Assembly: GCF_036884655.1 (NCBI RefSeq)
Contig: NC_088348.1
Coordinates: 22,309,501 to 22,373,500, forward strand
From: Musa acuminata AAA Group
Lineage: Eukaryota > Streptophyta > Magnoliopsida > Zingiberales > Musaceae
Length of the DNA stretch: 64,000 bases
Direction of reading: 5' to 3'
This document shows positions 46,452 to 59,259 of this stretch, piece by piece. A program made the translations under genes and the position numbers. Position 1 is the stretch's first letter. Every line of letters starts with the position of its first letter. The notes under the pieces were generated by a model. That model was given only the letters and a program-made list of their open reading frames with translations, had not been told where the DNA came from and did no database searches.

Positions 46452-47100
46452 TGGTAGCACACCCCCAGGTAGCTGACCGCAGCTACATCAACACCAACGA
46501 AAAGTTTCAAAGTCAATGTGGCAGACCATGTCAATACAACGTCATCCCGTGAAGAGCAGAAAGACGTCGCTTGGGTATAATTGTGACATCACTCGGGTAC
46601 GACATTACCTCGCAAAAGTTGGGACGACATCACTTGGGATGATGTCGTTCCACAAAGAGTGGAATGGTGCCACTCGGGTGTGACGGCAACACCGCTTGGG
46701 TATGACGTCGTCCCCGCAAAGAATGGAACAGCGCTGCTCATGTACTCCTCCACCCCGCAAAGGCAGGGACAACTCCACTTGGGTGCGACGCCACATAGGA
46801 CAACTAATGTCAACATAAAAGGTATGGGTTCGTCGCTTAAGAGGACGGTGACCATTAAGAGGCAAGGACAACCAACCCCTGTGGGTAGGCATAAAAGCCC
46901 ATCGCCTAGCCAATACGAGGCGGTTGGTCCACTCAAGCATCCTACTCTCACTCATTCAATGGAAAGCTAACTTAAACATCAGAGGGGTCAAGTCGGAAAA
47001 TCCCCCTCTTGACCTCGACTTGTGTGCAGGAGCCTAGTGGCAGAGAAGCAAACCACCCGCTAAGAAAGGAGACCGTGCTCAGGGGATGAGGTTCGAACTC

Positions 47101-48542
47101 TATTGGGAAATCTTAGGGGCGACAACATATGCATAGCAAAAGAACAGAAAACAAAATCCCTAATTCTCAAAGATATGTTCGTCGTCATGTGAAGATTGGT
47201 GCGTAAAAATCCATGAAATAGAAAATCACATGTGAGATAGATTGTGTTACCTAGGGAGATCGTATATCACTGAATCCTTATTGATCTCTAGGAGAGGGTG
47301 AAGGAGATCAAGCGCCTTCCTCTCTAGTGGTGATCCACATAGTGAGGCTGCAATAATGCTCCTCAAAATTCCAAGCCTGCTTTGAGATAGAGAGGGGGAG
47401 GAGAATAAGAGAGGAAGCAAAAAAGCTCTAGCCTATAAACTATTGAATCCCTCATATTTATAGAGGTCCCCTGTTAACTTAACCGTAATGGATCCTCACC
47501 TTTTGGGTATTGGATCTCCATCCAACTATCCAACCCTTTTAAATTAGTGGATCACTATCAATAATCTCTTATGGGCTCTTTTTGTATCTCATCCATAGGA
47601 TCCAATAATTCAGAGACTTTATTAGATATCCAATAAGATGTGGGCTTTGGTGGATATCTCATATCCGAACCTCTACTTATCGTAATGCCTACCATATGTG
47701 TGTGACCCTCTAGGCCCAATATCAAGCTGGCCATGAGTCATACCTGTCAGAACTCCTTCTAGCTCAGTGAATTATTATCTCAATAATAATTCACTCGACT
47801 CATCGATTATGGACGTACAAGGCCACTACGTCGTAGTCTCTAAACGATATAGAGGAATCCAATCCATTGGACCTATTTGTCCTCATCCATCTAATATCAC
47901 AGAGACCGTATATCTGGCATGGTGCTATTAGACCCATATGGTTTCTACTCAAGTCTCACTCTAATCAGATTCTCCAAGAGAACTCTTTCTCTCTTAATCC
48001 GAATGACCCTAGCCAGGGATTTGTTTAAGCAAGAACATATGGGACATTCCTCTCATGACACCGAGAGTGGATGATCCTCTATCGACATTTAATAGCCCTT
48101 ATAAGATTGACTACCACTCCCGATGACCGATTGTGCTAGATCTGGGGCATCCAAACCTATAAGTCATGTATCAAAGAGTGGAGCACTCATACAGGACATC
48201 CTTAGTGTCTCAAATCTAAGGATCAGATACACCACTAGGACTATGGAATCGTTGTCTGAGAATAAGGCATCATCAACCATTTAGCATTCCGTAAGCGGAT
48301 CAATCAGTGAACTCATTCCCAAATTAGCACATGTATTGTATCTCTAGTGTCTCAACATGAGCGACTATGAGACTAGCTGCATCCATCATATAAACGGATA
48401 TACAACACACTAATCTGTCCAGTTATCTCAATGTCCTTTTCGAGTAACTTACGACGGAGATTATTTAGGATCTATGTTTAAAGGTGAATCGGTCTTATCA
48501 TCGTGATCTCATCACGATTCGATTCCCATTGCATAGATCCAA

Positions 48543-48605
<63 letters not shown>

Positions 48606-48702
48606 GATAAATGCCAGAATATAATAAGTAAAAAAAGACTACGTGTCAGGTCACACGTGTCATCACTGACGTGATTGGCTTGCAGGGCACCTATGATTAG
48701 CA
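47101..48702 (+). mobile_element. 1.6-kb solo LTR inserted in the Tat 3' LTR
   Basis: The insert begins TATTGGGAAATCTTAGG (a TGTTGGG-type LTR start with one change) and ends GATTAGCA. It is flanked by AACTC (47096-47100) and AACCC (48703-48707), a five-base target duplication with one substitution; the uninterrupted 5' LTR has AACCC at this place. No coding sequence and no primer-binding site or polypurine tract are present. The simplest reading is a solo LTR left after recombination between the two LTRs of a larger element. It contains an (AT)n tract at 48545-48600. Confidence 0.75.
48545..48600. repeat. (AT)n microsatellite in the solo LTR
   Basis: Pure alternating AT run of about 56 bases. 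Confidence 0.95.
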
Positions 48703-48817
48703 AACCCGACCCAACGCTTGCCCACACCACCCGAGCATCCGCGTGGGTAACCTTGTACATCTGAGACTGGACCGAGCCATGTTGGCACCTCGACCACGAC
48801 GTAAAGGTTCACCAACA

Positions 48818-50388
48818 CTAATAAAATTTTTAAATTTGTTTAAAATACCTTATGATATTCTCTAAAATCATAAGATTACCATTATATGTTAGAAACCTCA
48901 TTCTCATTTCCTTCTGTAAAATAAAATTTTATTTGTTTATTTTTAAAAATTATTTTATAGTTATTTATATGCTTATATTTATTTATATATCTAGACCATA
49001 CAAATTTTTTAAGTTTACATTTATTTATTTACCTATTTATTAATTTAAATTTAAAAATATTTATTTATTTTTAAATAAATATTAAAAAATATTAGAAGGA
49101 TAAATTTGTCATGTAATTACCTAACAACACATGTCTTATTGTAAAAGGATAAGAGTAGTATATATTGAGAGAAAGATAATTTACAATGTACATTTGACGT
49201 GAACTGCTACTAGGACAATAGCAATGATGAAAGGATAGTTTCCGAGGGCTAGAAATGTAAGTAGGAAAGAGGTGGACAACATGTAGCCCATTCACTCGAA
49301 GAAACAAAGCAAATAGGAGAACCCTCTCAAGTAGCTGCTCGATGATAGTATATGATTGGCAACTCAATAATAGCACTGGCACTAGCATCTTGCTCTGATC
49401 ACATATGAACTAACTTAGAGTTACAATCAAAGGATATAAACATTTGTAATCGGGGAAAAAAGATCAAGCTCCATGCTTAATCCAAATAAAGTGCAAAAGT
49501 ATGTAAGAAAATCAATAGACTTATTCCAAAAGAGAAGAAAATTTATATTTTATGGAAAATAACTATGTAAACTTATTATTTTAGCTACTATGACGGAGCA
49601 TTTTCATGGCGCATTTACTTTTCTGTTTAATATTTTTATTACAACTTTGGAGTCATACCAAATATAAATAAGCATAAAAGATTTATTTTTGGCTACCATA
49701 ATAATATCACGTTAAATAACTTATAATTTATGATACATGATGGATAAAAATCCCAATAGCAATGGCCATAATAGGATCACTTGCATGATTACGAAGGATG
49801 CATCATAAGTCATAAGACATTTAATAGTAATCTAATTACCAAGCAGCACCTATATTAATATACATTTAAAATATAATTTTCATCTGTTGATTACTAAATA
49901 CTCAAAACAATCTACGATACATCTTTTTCATATTCACTCAAATTTTTTTCTCTAAATATATATTAAAATTATAAATATATTTGCAAACTTTTTTTTTTTA
50001 GACTTTTCTGCTTACAAAGTTGATAGAGAGTGCAGGTAATTGGGAAACCAAGATGTTACCGTAGTTCGCTGGATATCAGCTTCATCTTTTGGCCTGTGAG
50101 TCCTGTTAGAGTATATTGACACCGTAGGTTATTTCTACGGTGACATGCTTCCAATTGCGAAAGCAGAACAAGAGCTTTATAGAAGTTGAAATGCTGCCCA
50201 GAACGAGAGTCTTCTCGAGCCAACCTTACGCAAATACATTGAGATCGACCTTGTCGAACACCTTACGCAACATGAACGCCTGAAGCCTAGATATAGCTAC
50301 CATACGAAGAGCAAGTCACAATGTGCAGCATGCACCTTCAGTCTGCTCTCTAATGGGTTGCTTCATCGGTCACGATGCAGCGTTTGTA
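48818..50388. other. AT-rich spacer downstream of the receptor kinase gene
   Basis: Very AT-rich DNA with TTTATTTA-type runs (48920-49090). No gene recognised. The minus-strand open frame at 49092-49388 has no motif. The last about 300 bases before 50389 are the 3' flank of the kinase gene. Confidence 0.5.
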
Positions 50389-52899
50389 TCAGTTTCCATG
50401 ATCCAGTGAGGAGACGAAAGGTTTGGGGGGTATCTGCAAGCTCTGCAAGTTCCCTGTTAGCATCTGCAGTACCCTAGTCATGGAAGGTCGATCCATAGGA
50501 CTCCACTGAATGCACCATAAAGCCACGACAACGAGCTTCTTCATGATTTCTTCTTGCTCTTTAACCTCCATCTGCATTGCCAATCCCAGATCCTGGTTCT
50601 GAACTAATCTGTCATACACCCATTCCGGAAAATAGATCTCGCTCTCTTTTCCGATCTCAGGATCAAGGTTCTTCCTTCCCCCTACCATTTCCAAGACCAA
50701 CATACCGAAACTGTAGACGTCTGATTTGTAGGAGACCGTCCCAAAGTTTCTGGAGTACATCTCCGGGGCGATGTAGCCCATCGTCCCCCTCGCAGCCGTC
50801 ATGGTCACCAGGCTCTGCTCCCTGGAGCAAAGCTTGGCAAGACCAAAGTCCGAAATCTTCGGATTGAGTTCATCATCCAAAAGAACGTTATGGGGTTTGA
50901 TGTCGAAGTGAAGAATGCGTTGTTGGCATCCTTGGTGCAAATACTCGACGCCCCGAGCGATGCCTGTCGCGATGTGGAGCAACTTCTCCAAGCTCAGAGA
51001 CGGCTTGTCCGCTTCTTTAGCGTCCCTCGAGAAGATGCGCTTCTCCAAGGACTCGTTGGGCATGAACTCGTAGACGAGAGCGCGGGTTGACCCCTCGGAG
51101 CAGAACCCCAGGAGGCGGACGATGTTGACGTGGTGAATTCTTCCGATGGTGGCCACCTCGTTGATGAACTCCTCGCCCTCGCCTTTGGATTTCTCCAGCA
51201 TCTTCACCGCTACGGGAATTCCATTGGGTAGCTCGCCTTTGTACACGCTTCCGTATCCGCCTTGCCCCAGCTTGTCCTTGAATCTCTTGGTCATCCTCTT
51301 AACATCAGCAAAACTGTATCGTGTTGGCTTCGCATCGCTATTATAGGTTGCTAGAAACTTTTCTACCTTCACACGTGTTTCTTGGTCTCTCGCAGATTTC
51401 CTTATGACGTATAATAGAGCGAGGAGTGCTGCCAATACAAGCACAACAAATCCACCACTGGATAGGCCTGAGAAGAAGAGAAATTATGAGGAAATTACTC
51501 TGCAATTCTTCTCATACAAGTTGTATGTGAGAAATGGTTTGAGCACTCACCTACAATGAGCTTAAAGTTGGGACCTGCAAAGAAGCAGAAGAGAGCGGTC
51601 ACTGGGAATTCCCTTCATTGTTCATAGCCATAATTTGCTTCACTCTGTTTCCATGTTACTTGACTTATACAGGAACAACTAGACAGGCAAAATAATAACT
51701 AAGACCGTCTCAACCAAAGAGAAGATTCATTGAATTGGTTAGTGCTTTAGTGCTCGATGGATACACTTACCGTTAGCCTGAATTTAGATATTTTGGGCTA
51801 ATTATTTTATTTGATTGAATCATCGCCAACGATGTCAAAGACAGACCAAGAATTAGGCATGATGAGGGGATGAGACAAATAATTTCTAAGTATTTGATAA
51901 TTATATCACCACCATTAAATTAGGTTTAATTATTTGGGTCATTAGTCTCTCTCTACTTGATAAAATAATATGAGTATATGCGGTGCAAATCCATCTTATG
52001 TCGCATGCTCAATCAATCAAATTAGTTCTGGGTGGACCTTATCCTCTGGCAATTTCTAATCTAGCAATAGATGCATAACATGAAGCAAAGGTCCACCGGA
52101 AGCAATTGCCCCACCAAATCTATCGACACCAAGTATCGGACACAAAGAATGGTGGAAGCTTACCATGATGAGGCCCGCTCATACAGTAGGTTTTGTTTCT
52201 CCTTCGGCTGAATCCACAGCGCTCGTTTGCCGTCTCACAGGCCGTGCATGTATCGATCTCCGGCATCGTCAGTAGAAGGTTCATTTCTTGCGTTCGAATA
52301 AAGTACTGCACCCACTCATTAAATGATGAGTAGTAGTCCCTATTTTCATAGTTAGAGATCTTACTAACAGGCGAGTCCACGTAGCAGCCGGCAGGCATCT
52401 CGTCCATGGACTCGTACGCATTGGCTGCATAACCGAAGCGGCCTTCACTGCCCAGGCACGAGATCGGCCCAGCAATCCATTCCTGAACTCGTGTTATCTC
52501 TTTCGAGCAGCTCAGCAAAAGAAGGTCATGGCCATATACAGGCAGGTAGATGGTGGTGGTGAGGTTGGTGGAGTTGAGGGTCCGCAGGGGGCACCGAGAC
52601 CATGACTCCCCAAGCTTGATTCGAACGATGCCGGACTGGTAGTCGATATCGATCGCTTTGCAGGGTCCTATCTGCGGGAGTGCGAGGACGGCGACACCGC
52701 CGGAACATGAGACCTCTAAGCCTGGAGCACCGCAGTACGAAGGACTAGTTTGCAGCCGGAAGGGGTATCTGATCGGTAGACCTCCACACGTTGCATTCGT
52801 GCAATCTTTTATGAAGTCGTCGTCTTCGTCGGCCCAAGTCATCTCGATGTAGGAAGCTCGGAGGAACAAGAGTAAGAGGGTGCAGAGGAGCCGAGACAT
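50389..52899 (-). CDS. Lr10-like (LRK10L) receptor protein kinase
   Basis: Plasma-membrane receptor kinase of the LRK10L/PR5K-type group; named relatives act in rust resistance and stress or abscisic acid signalling, and the ligand here is unknown. Three exons on the minus strand: 52899-52164, 51574-51551 (24 bases) and 51467-50389, GT-AG, phase 1, 612 residues. The ATG at 52899 was chosen because it gives a signal peptide (MSRLLCTLLLLFLRASY); an upstream in-frame ATG at 52956 would precede it with a polar stretch. A cysteine-rich GUB_WAK-type domain follows (CTNATCGGLPIRYPF onwards), then a membrane span at about residues 258-276. The kinase has GQGGYG (from residue 321), the VAVK lysine (342), HFD in the catalytic loop (440-442, so non-RD), DFG (460-462) and an APE motif. 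The frame is intact; the group is usually clustered, but this copy is alone. Confidence 0.94.
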
Positions 52900-53997
52900 G
52901 GCCTCGCAGGGGCATGGGAGGGATCGGCCTTCCCCTTCAGCTCTTAGGGGAGACAACTAACTGATCGGGGAACTACGCGATGGTTTGATCATTCTTGCGG
53001 TGATTGCTCGGAAGATGAGACGTCAAAGACGACCGAGTTAGGGAGCGTGGTGGGGTTTCAATTAAACGCATGGTCATCGAAGGGTGGGAGGTGTGACTAC
53101 AACTCCTCCTGTCCGTCTTCTCCACGTCAATTAGATTGACTGTGATATACATATATAAAATAGAGTAGAAAAGGAATCGTGACGCACCTTCGTGGAAGTT
53201 GCACACGAAAAAAAAAAAAAAAATCTTAGTATAGAAAGAATTTTTTATTTAAATTTTTAAAAATTAAAAAAATTATTATTTTATAAATATTTCATATATC
53301 TTTATGTCTTGATGATAAAAATATATATAACTAAATACTCATGCTTCTTGATTTTTCTTTTATAATGAATATTGAGAAGGTGAATAAAAAAAAAACCATT
53401 TCTTATTTAGTATGATAGGTACGATAGCGATTTATGCTTGAGTTTGGATTGGCCTGAAATGTGCTTGTAATTATTTAAAAGAATTATTTTATTTTATGGA
53501 CAAAGAGACTAGAGAATGTCAAACCATACAAATATCATATTTATTTTCTAATATATTCTTTATTTATTAATCTTTGGGTTTCAACGTTTTCTCTCTCGCT
53601 ATAAAATATGAACAGAGTTCAAAAGATTCTATGATAAAAAAATTTAATAAAGATGAGAGATAAAAATTAGGAGGAGTTTAAGCATGTTATATATTATTCA
53701 AGACACAAAAATATACTACTTGGGATTAACAAGTATTTTTGAATTCCTAGAGTTAGTAGTTTTGGAGGATAAGGAATCTTATTATAAAAAAGACTACTTG
53801 TGAATAAGAAGAGGGTGTACAAGAAAATTTAAGTTTGAGTTGGAGTTAACTCTATAATTGATGAGTGAAGAATTTAATTTTTTTTTCATAAATAGAGATT
53901 AAAAAAGGTTAGGTATTGTATATTTATACATTTTGATGAGGGGTTGATTCCCTCACACGAATTAAAATAATTAATCACTTAATCATGAATTGATTTA

Positions 53998-54056
<59 letters not shown>

Positions 54057-55326
54057 TTATCAATCATTTATATTTTAATTTGCTCCTATTAATGATCTGC
54101 TCAGTGATCCTTTCTACCATCTCTATCACTTTTGTCTACATATAAACTTTGTGGCTTCTAAAATATTGTATGAAAACGACATACGTTAACACACAATGGA
54201 AAATTTTCAACGACTATTCTAATCTTCCAAATCACAATAAAGAAATATCTCCTTGAGACCGAATACTTCCACCATGCGACGCGACTTCTTTAGTGCGATG
54301 GTATTAATGCCCGGTGCTGTGGGGCTGCTTTTTTGAATCGAGTGATAGCCATCTCTTTCTTATTATTGGAGACACCCACTTGTAATTCGTTTCTTACAAA
54401 AGAAAGCATATGAGTATTTTTCTGTTCTCTTTCGTTAGCGACTCTTTTTAGGATTTTCATAAGCAACCATTAAGCAATTATGTTTAGTAAGTGAAAAAGA
54501 AAAAAATTATTATGCCAATCGATTTTGATTTACATCAACACCTTAAAATCGTAGCTTAACCCCCTATTGCAAAATGATCAAAAGATCAACTAGTCCTAAG
54601 TTAAGCGTCGCTCCTTTGACCAAACATCATTCGTTTGGTCAAACATGTTTTATATCATCGATTATGTCATTATTAGAAATTATCCTTAATGTTGATGAGC
54701 ATCATCTTCTACCAAATATCATATATGACTATTCCTATCAATCATCATTATTCATCAAGAACCACTTAGTTGTCAATTGTACTAAGATTGCCTCGAACGA
54801 TCATACAAGATGATATGATAGTCACAAGATAGATTAGCATAGTTAAACATAGACAAATGTATATTTGAAACCATCCTTTGCTAACTTAAGAGCTAATAAA
54901 GGGTCATGAGAGAAATTTGCTTAGAAAATAGAATTAAATTTGATACAATTAATAAAATTTAGAAATAATCGAGAATCATATATCAGCTAGCATAAGGAAC
55001 GATTCCCCTCCTTCATATACGTTTGTGATTGAATCCATTTAACCAAGCATAAATTCTAAAATGGAGCATCATCTAAGAAAGCCCAAAAAAAAATATTTTC
55101 AAAAATATCACTCATTATTTCAAAAAATCTATAAATTAAGAAATTTATTTAAGTAAAATATTAACTAATTGGATGAGAGGGGAAAGAGATTCATAAACAA
55201 GCCCAAAAAAAAATAAAACACTATAAAGCCAACAAAAAGACTGATTATTCTGGATGAATACTCACAACCTAGCATATTGATTCAATGTCTTAAGAGAATT
55301 AAAAAAAAAAAGAAAAAAAAAGGAGA
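52900..55326. other. Upstream region of the receptor kinase and AT-rich spacer
   Basis: The first about 300 bases hold the probable leader and promoter of the minus-strand kinase gene; a TATA-like TATATAAAATAG at about 53152 is read on the plus strand. Beyond that the DNA is AT-rich with a poly-A run at about 53207-53222 and a (TA)n tract at 54001-54052. No gene recognised; the plus-strand open frame at 54574-54813 has no motif. Confidence 0.45.
54001..54052. repeat. (TA)n microsatellite
   Basis: Pure alternating TA run of about 52 bases. Confidence 0.95.
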
Positions 55327-55519
55327 GGGCTAATTACATATTATCCTTTATAGCTAAACCTTCTTAGTATCTTAGTTCCTAGACTTAAAAGATTTATATT
55401 GGAATCTCCATAGTTATAAAAGTAAAACATCTAGTTTCATTTATCCTAACGTTGTCGATTTTACCGACGGAGACATAAAAACAAAGGACAAAAAAGATAA
55501 TTTTAACATTCCAATTGGT

Positions 55520-55890
55520 GGTGTCGAACGACATCAGTAGTGGTGGATGAAGGCGCCACTAGGGGTCGTTGGTGGTTGTTATGGATGAGGAGTGCAGCAA
55601 CGAGAGGTGAGGGCTGCTTGTATCTGTATCGATGCTAACACAGTTACCAAGCGACACTTTTGTCACTCTGTATCTATATCGGTATCGACACAGATATAGA
55701 GCGGCATCATTATATGTCTATATTGATGACCCTTTCATTGATTGACAACTACGTCGATGCTGCCACGGATACAAAGCGATGAAAGGGAAGCTTTAGTGGT
55801 TGTTGTGGATGAGAAGAGCGATAACGAGAGGTGAGGGCCGCTCTGCATCTACGTCAGCATCAAAATAATTATCGAGTTATCATGGACAAA
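55520..55890. repeat. Left arm: two tandem units of about 225 bp
   Basis: GGTTGTTATGGATGAGGAG at 55574 and GGTTGTTGTGGATGAGAAG at 55799 head the units, each followed by ACGAGAGGTGAGGGC and a run of TCTACGTC/ATCGATGC-like words. Their reverse complement is found at 63800-64000. Confidence 0.7.
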
Positions 55891-55915
55891 ATTCTAAATA
55901 GGATGTTTGATGTAA

Positions 55916-56325
55916 TGCTTATGTATATCTGTGTCACTTGGTTTGTTCATGCTTTGCACAGCATGTAGAGGGACAGTCGAAGGCTTAATAACCCCATTTT
56001 AGTTGGATTTGGTGGTCGTTTTAAGCTTTTAAATAAAAGTTGTGTCAAGTGGATACTTTTGAGAGATATTCAATTTATAGTGGACCATTTTGACCTTTTG
56101 TTGTGCAATCATTCAGAGCTTGTAAAGTATGTTTGTAATTTGCATTGGCTATGAAGTGTTTTCGGAAATATTTGCTTGTGGATCCCAAGTGAGGTGCTTT
56201 CTCTAACATGTTTTCTCTTTTGTAAGTCTTTAAGGGACCATGGGAGGTTTCGGGGAGGCTGACTTTTGCAAACCACCACGCAAGTGTGCCGCACAACTTA
56301 GGCAAAACCAGCTAAGTCCGTGACA
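55916..56325 (+). repeat. 5' LTR of the LARD-like element
   Basis: Starts TGCTTATGTAT, ends AAGTCCGTGACA, and matches 63111-63518 closely throughout, including TAGTGGACCATTTTGACC and CATTGGCTATGAAG. Confidence 0.85.
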
Positions 56326-56327
56326 GA

Positions 56328-56340
56328 TGGTATCAGAGCG
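56328..56340 (+). promoter_or_regulatory. Primer-binding site of the LARD-like element
   Basis: TGGTATCAGAGCG, complementary to the 3' end of initiator tRNA-Met, two bases after the LTR. Confidence 0.85.
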
Positions 56341-57138
56341 AGACAAGCACTCAAAGAAACACTTGGCATATAAACATGGGGGACCTAGCTAGGCTGCGTT
56401 GAGGGTAGTCAGCAGGCGTGACCATTTGGGGGAAAACGACAAGGAGAAGTAGGGAAAAGGAGTCGCTCGGAGGAGCGGGAATCTGAGATTGGCATTTAGA
56501 GGAATGGCCAACCCTTCGCACAAGAGGTACTATGAGAACAAGCAAGCTTGGAAGAATGCGTAGCACACAAAGGTTAGGACAGCTGAGTTTGAGCTATGGC
56601 TCAACATTGACAACTATACTTGATGATACTTAAGACAAGCGAGGCGCTTGGTAAAGGATGAGACCATGCAAGGTGGAATGGGTTGATCAACGACCAAAAG
56701 AGTTGTGCAAAGCTCACAGAGGTGAGGGGAATTACTAATTCAAAGAATTTGGTCCTTATGCAAGGGCTTATATGCAGATGATGGAATGTTCGCGGCCATC
56801 CCAAGGCGACCGAAACTTTGTATCATTGAGCATTGAAACTTTCTCTTCGGCATGAGAAGGATACATCCATAAGAGGCTGAAGTGTGTAACGAGTTCAACA
56901 TATTGCTAGACCTTGAGTGGTGTAGTGGAGGTTGTATTGACGTGGAGTCACAATCTAGCAAGTGTGTTTACAGGAGGTAGAACAATACACAGTTTATTTA
57001 GCAAGTCGGGGTAGTCTAAGGGGATGATGGTCTCCGAAGCTTTCAGAGGGAAGGAAACAAAGAGAGATTTTGCTTCAACGGGATAGATACCCAGGAGGGA
57101 TAAGTCCCGGCTCTTTAAAGGGAGAATCACGTGCAACG

Positions 57139-57731
57139 TGATGGGATATAAAGAGAAATAAACTTTTATATATGAACAAATACTAGCAGGCCATAACACA
57201 TAGTGGAATTAAATAGAACACCGAGATATACATGGCAAAACCCCTCCAATATGAAGGGTAAAAACCATGGGGCAAACTAGAGATAATCCACTATAAGAAT
57301 AATGAATATACAAATCTCAATATCTTGCCCAAAACCTTAATAACAATCACAAGAGAACAACTGGGATACAAGGATCACGTCACTGTACATAAAATTTTAA
57401 ATCCTCCCTAATTCTCCCCAAGTAATCACAGTAAGAATCTATTGTAGATTTGATCTAACCTAAGACGAGAACACTACTGGATTATTGAGAACAGTCTCCC
57501 TGCATTGTCCTTATTTTCTTCCCTTTCTTTCTACTTGGATTTCTGTCTTTTTCTCCTCCTTTTTGCTACTATAAAGATCTAGACTGTTGCCCTCGTTAAT
57601 GCCCTATTTATACCTATTTTCGTAGCCACCACTCACTCCCCTAATATGAATTAGGGTTAGGTTAAGAGAGGAGGTGGGTTGTGGGTTGTTTAAGCCCACT
57701 ATGGGCTAAACCATGGGTTGTCTGCCCAACA
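57139..57731 (-). repeat. 3' LTR of the nested copia (593 bp)
   Basis: On the minus strand it begins TGTTGGGCAGACAACC right after a GAAGGGAGAGG polypurine tract and ends CCCATCA. Its last about 250 bases match 59578-59830 and its first about 95 match 60142-60236. Confidence 0.8.
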
Positions 57732-57779
57732 ACCTCTCCCTTCAGCCCATAAGGGAGGTTGTCCCATGACTCCTCAATG

Positions 57780-58256
57780 TGAAGCCATGTCGACCAACTA
57801 TCGACATATCTCCTATCTTTCTTTTGGTAAGTCTTTGTCAACATGTTTACTCCGTTATCATCTGTGTGAATTTTTTGAAACTGTAACTGCTTCTCTTCAA
57901 ATACATTTCAAATCCAGTGGCATCTAACATCTATATGCTTTGACTTGGAATGAAACATTGGGTTCTTACACAAATGGATGACACTCTGACTGTCATAATG
58001 CACCACATAGTTTTTCTGTTTCAACTCCAATACTTGTAAGAATTTTTTCATCCATAATATTTCTTTGCAAACCTCTGTAGCAACAATATATTTTGCCTCT
58101 GTGGTGGAGAGAGTAATACACATTTACAATCTGGATTGCCATGACATAGCTCCTCCTACAAAAGTAAGTACATAACCTGATGTGGACTTCCTCGTATATA
58201 TATCTGTTGCCATATTTGCATATGTGTAATCTATCACATAGGTGGTCCACCTTCAA
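57780..58256 (-). pseudogene. Copia RNase H of the nested element
   Basis: The minus strand reads a typical RNase H domain. It includes STTEAKYIVATEVCKEILWM, a HYDSQSVIHLCKNPMFHSK segment, SKHIDVRCHWI and a later HTDDNGVNMLTK close. A stop after CHWI and another upstream of STTEAKY break it. Confidence 0.85.
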
Positions 58257-59225
58257 AGCTTAAACAAACCTTAGAGTTCCCTCTAAGATATCTAAAACTC
58301 TATTTCACTGTTGCCTAGTGCTCTTTGCCTAGATTTACGAGAAATCTGCTAGTAACACCCACTACATATGCGATGTCTGACCTCGTATATACCATCGCGT
58401 ATATTAAACTTCTAACTACTGAAGCATAAGGAACCTTTTGCATTTTCTCCTTCTCCTCATCACTTGACGGACTCTATTCTGAGCATAACTTGAAGTGACC
58501 TGCAAGTGGAGAACCAACTAGTTTTACATTGCTTATACTGAATCTTTCCTATATCTTCTCGATGTATTTCTCTTGTGACAACCAAATCTTCTTATTTTTC
58601 CTGTCATGGGAAATCTGTATACCCAGTATTTGCTTTGCTGGGCCTATGTCCTTCATTGCAAAAGACTCACTCAGTTCCTTTAACCTGTCAATTGTAGATA
58701 TATCTTTCTCAAGAATAAGCATATCATCAACATAAAGTAAGAGAATAATAAAATTCTCACCAAACTATTTGATATACACACAATGATCTGAAGTCGTTCT
58801 TTTGTATCTATTTTCTGTCATAAATGAATCAAACTTTCTGTATCACTGTCTTGGAGCTTGTTTTGGCCCATATAAGCTCTTCTTCAACTAATAGACAAAA
58901 TTCTCTTTACCTTTAACTTTGAAGTCTTTTGTTTGCTCCATATAAATTTTCTTCTCCAAATCACCATGAAGAAAAGCTGTCTTCACATCTAACTACTCAA
59001 CCTCCAAGTCCTGGCTAGTAGCAATACCAAGAGTAACATGAATAGAAGATATTTTAATAATAAGAGAAAAAATCTCTTCAAAGTCAATACCTTTCTTTTG
59101 ACCAAAGCCTTTCACAACCAATCTAGCTTTGTACTTTAGTTGAGAACAATATTCTTGAGTCTTCAACCTAAAAACCCACTTATTCTTCAAGGCCTTCATT
59201 TCATTTGATAGTAGCACCAAATCAT
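58257..59225 (-). pseudogene. Copia reverse transcriptase of the nested element
   Basis: The minus strand carries RT from NKWVFRLKTQ (near 59180) through KARLVVKGFGQKKGIDFEEI, LDVKTAFLHGDLE and the catalytic YVDD (58734-58723). It continues to a SLIYAMVYTRSDIAYVVG segment near 58400. Several stops occur. Upstream of NKWVFRLK it is joined almost directly to gag, showing a deletion of the middle of the element. Confidence 0.88.
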
Positions 59226-59259
59226 TTGATATTTGTTGCTAGCTGTTTTTCTTTCATAG

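Larger units (their letters stand above)
36479..48817 (+). mobile_element. Ty3/gypsy Tat-lineage LTR retrotransposon, nearly full length, mutated
   Basis: The element has a 5' LTR (36479-37332), primer-binding site, gag, protease, RT, RNase H, a second RNase H, integrase, a long 3' region with an antisense frame and a minisatellite, a polypurine tract and a 3' LTR (46452-48817, interrupted by a 1.6-kb solo LTR). The dual RNase H and the antisense frame in a long 3' region are features of the Tat lineage. Without the inserted solo LTR the length is about 10.7 kb. All coding regions have stops or frameshifts, so it is not autonomous now. Flanking pentamers (CAGTT left, CTAAT right) do not match, so the target duplication is lost or the ends come from recombined copies. 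Confidence 0.88.
46452..48817 (+). repeat. 3' LTR of the Tat element, split by a solo LTR
   Basis: Left part 46452-47100 and right part 48703-48817 match the 5' LTR, the right part ending GGTTCACCAACA as in the 5' copy. The 1602-base intervening sequence is a separate insertion. Without it and its target duplication the LTR is about 759 bases, against 854 for the 5' LTR. The difference is mostly one 104-base repeat unit. Confidence 0.85.

Noticed and set aside
36479..48817. Endogenous plant pararetrovirus (for example a badnavirus)
   Set aside because: The element has LTRs, an integrase and a tRNA-type PBS directly after the LTR, and no movement or coat protein region; it is a Ty3/gypsy element.
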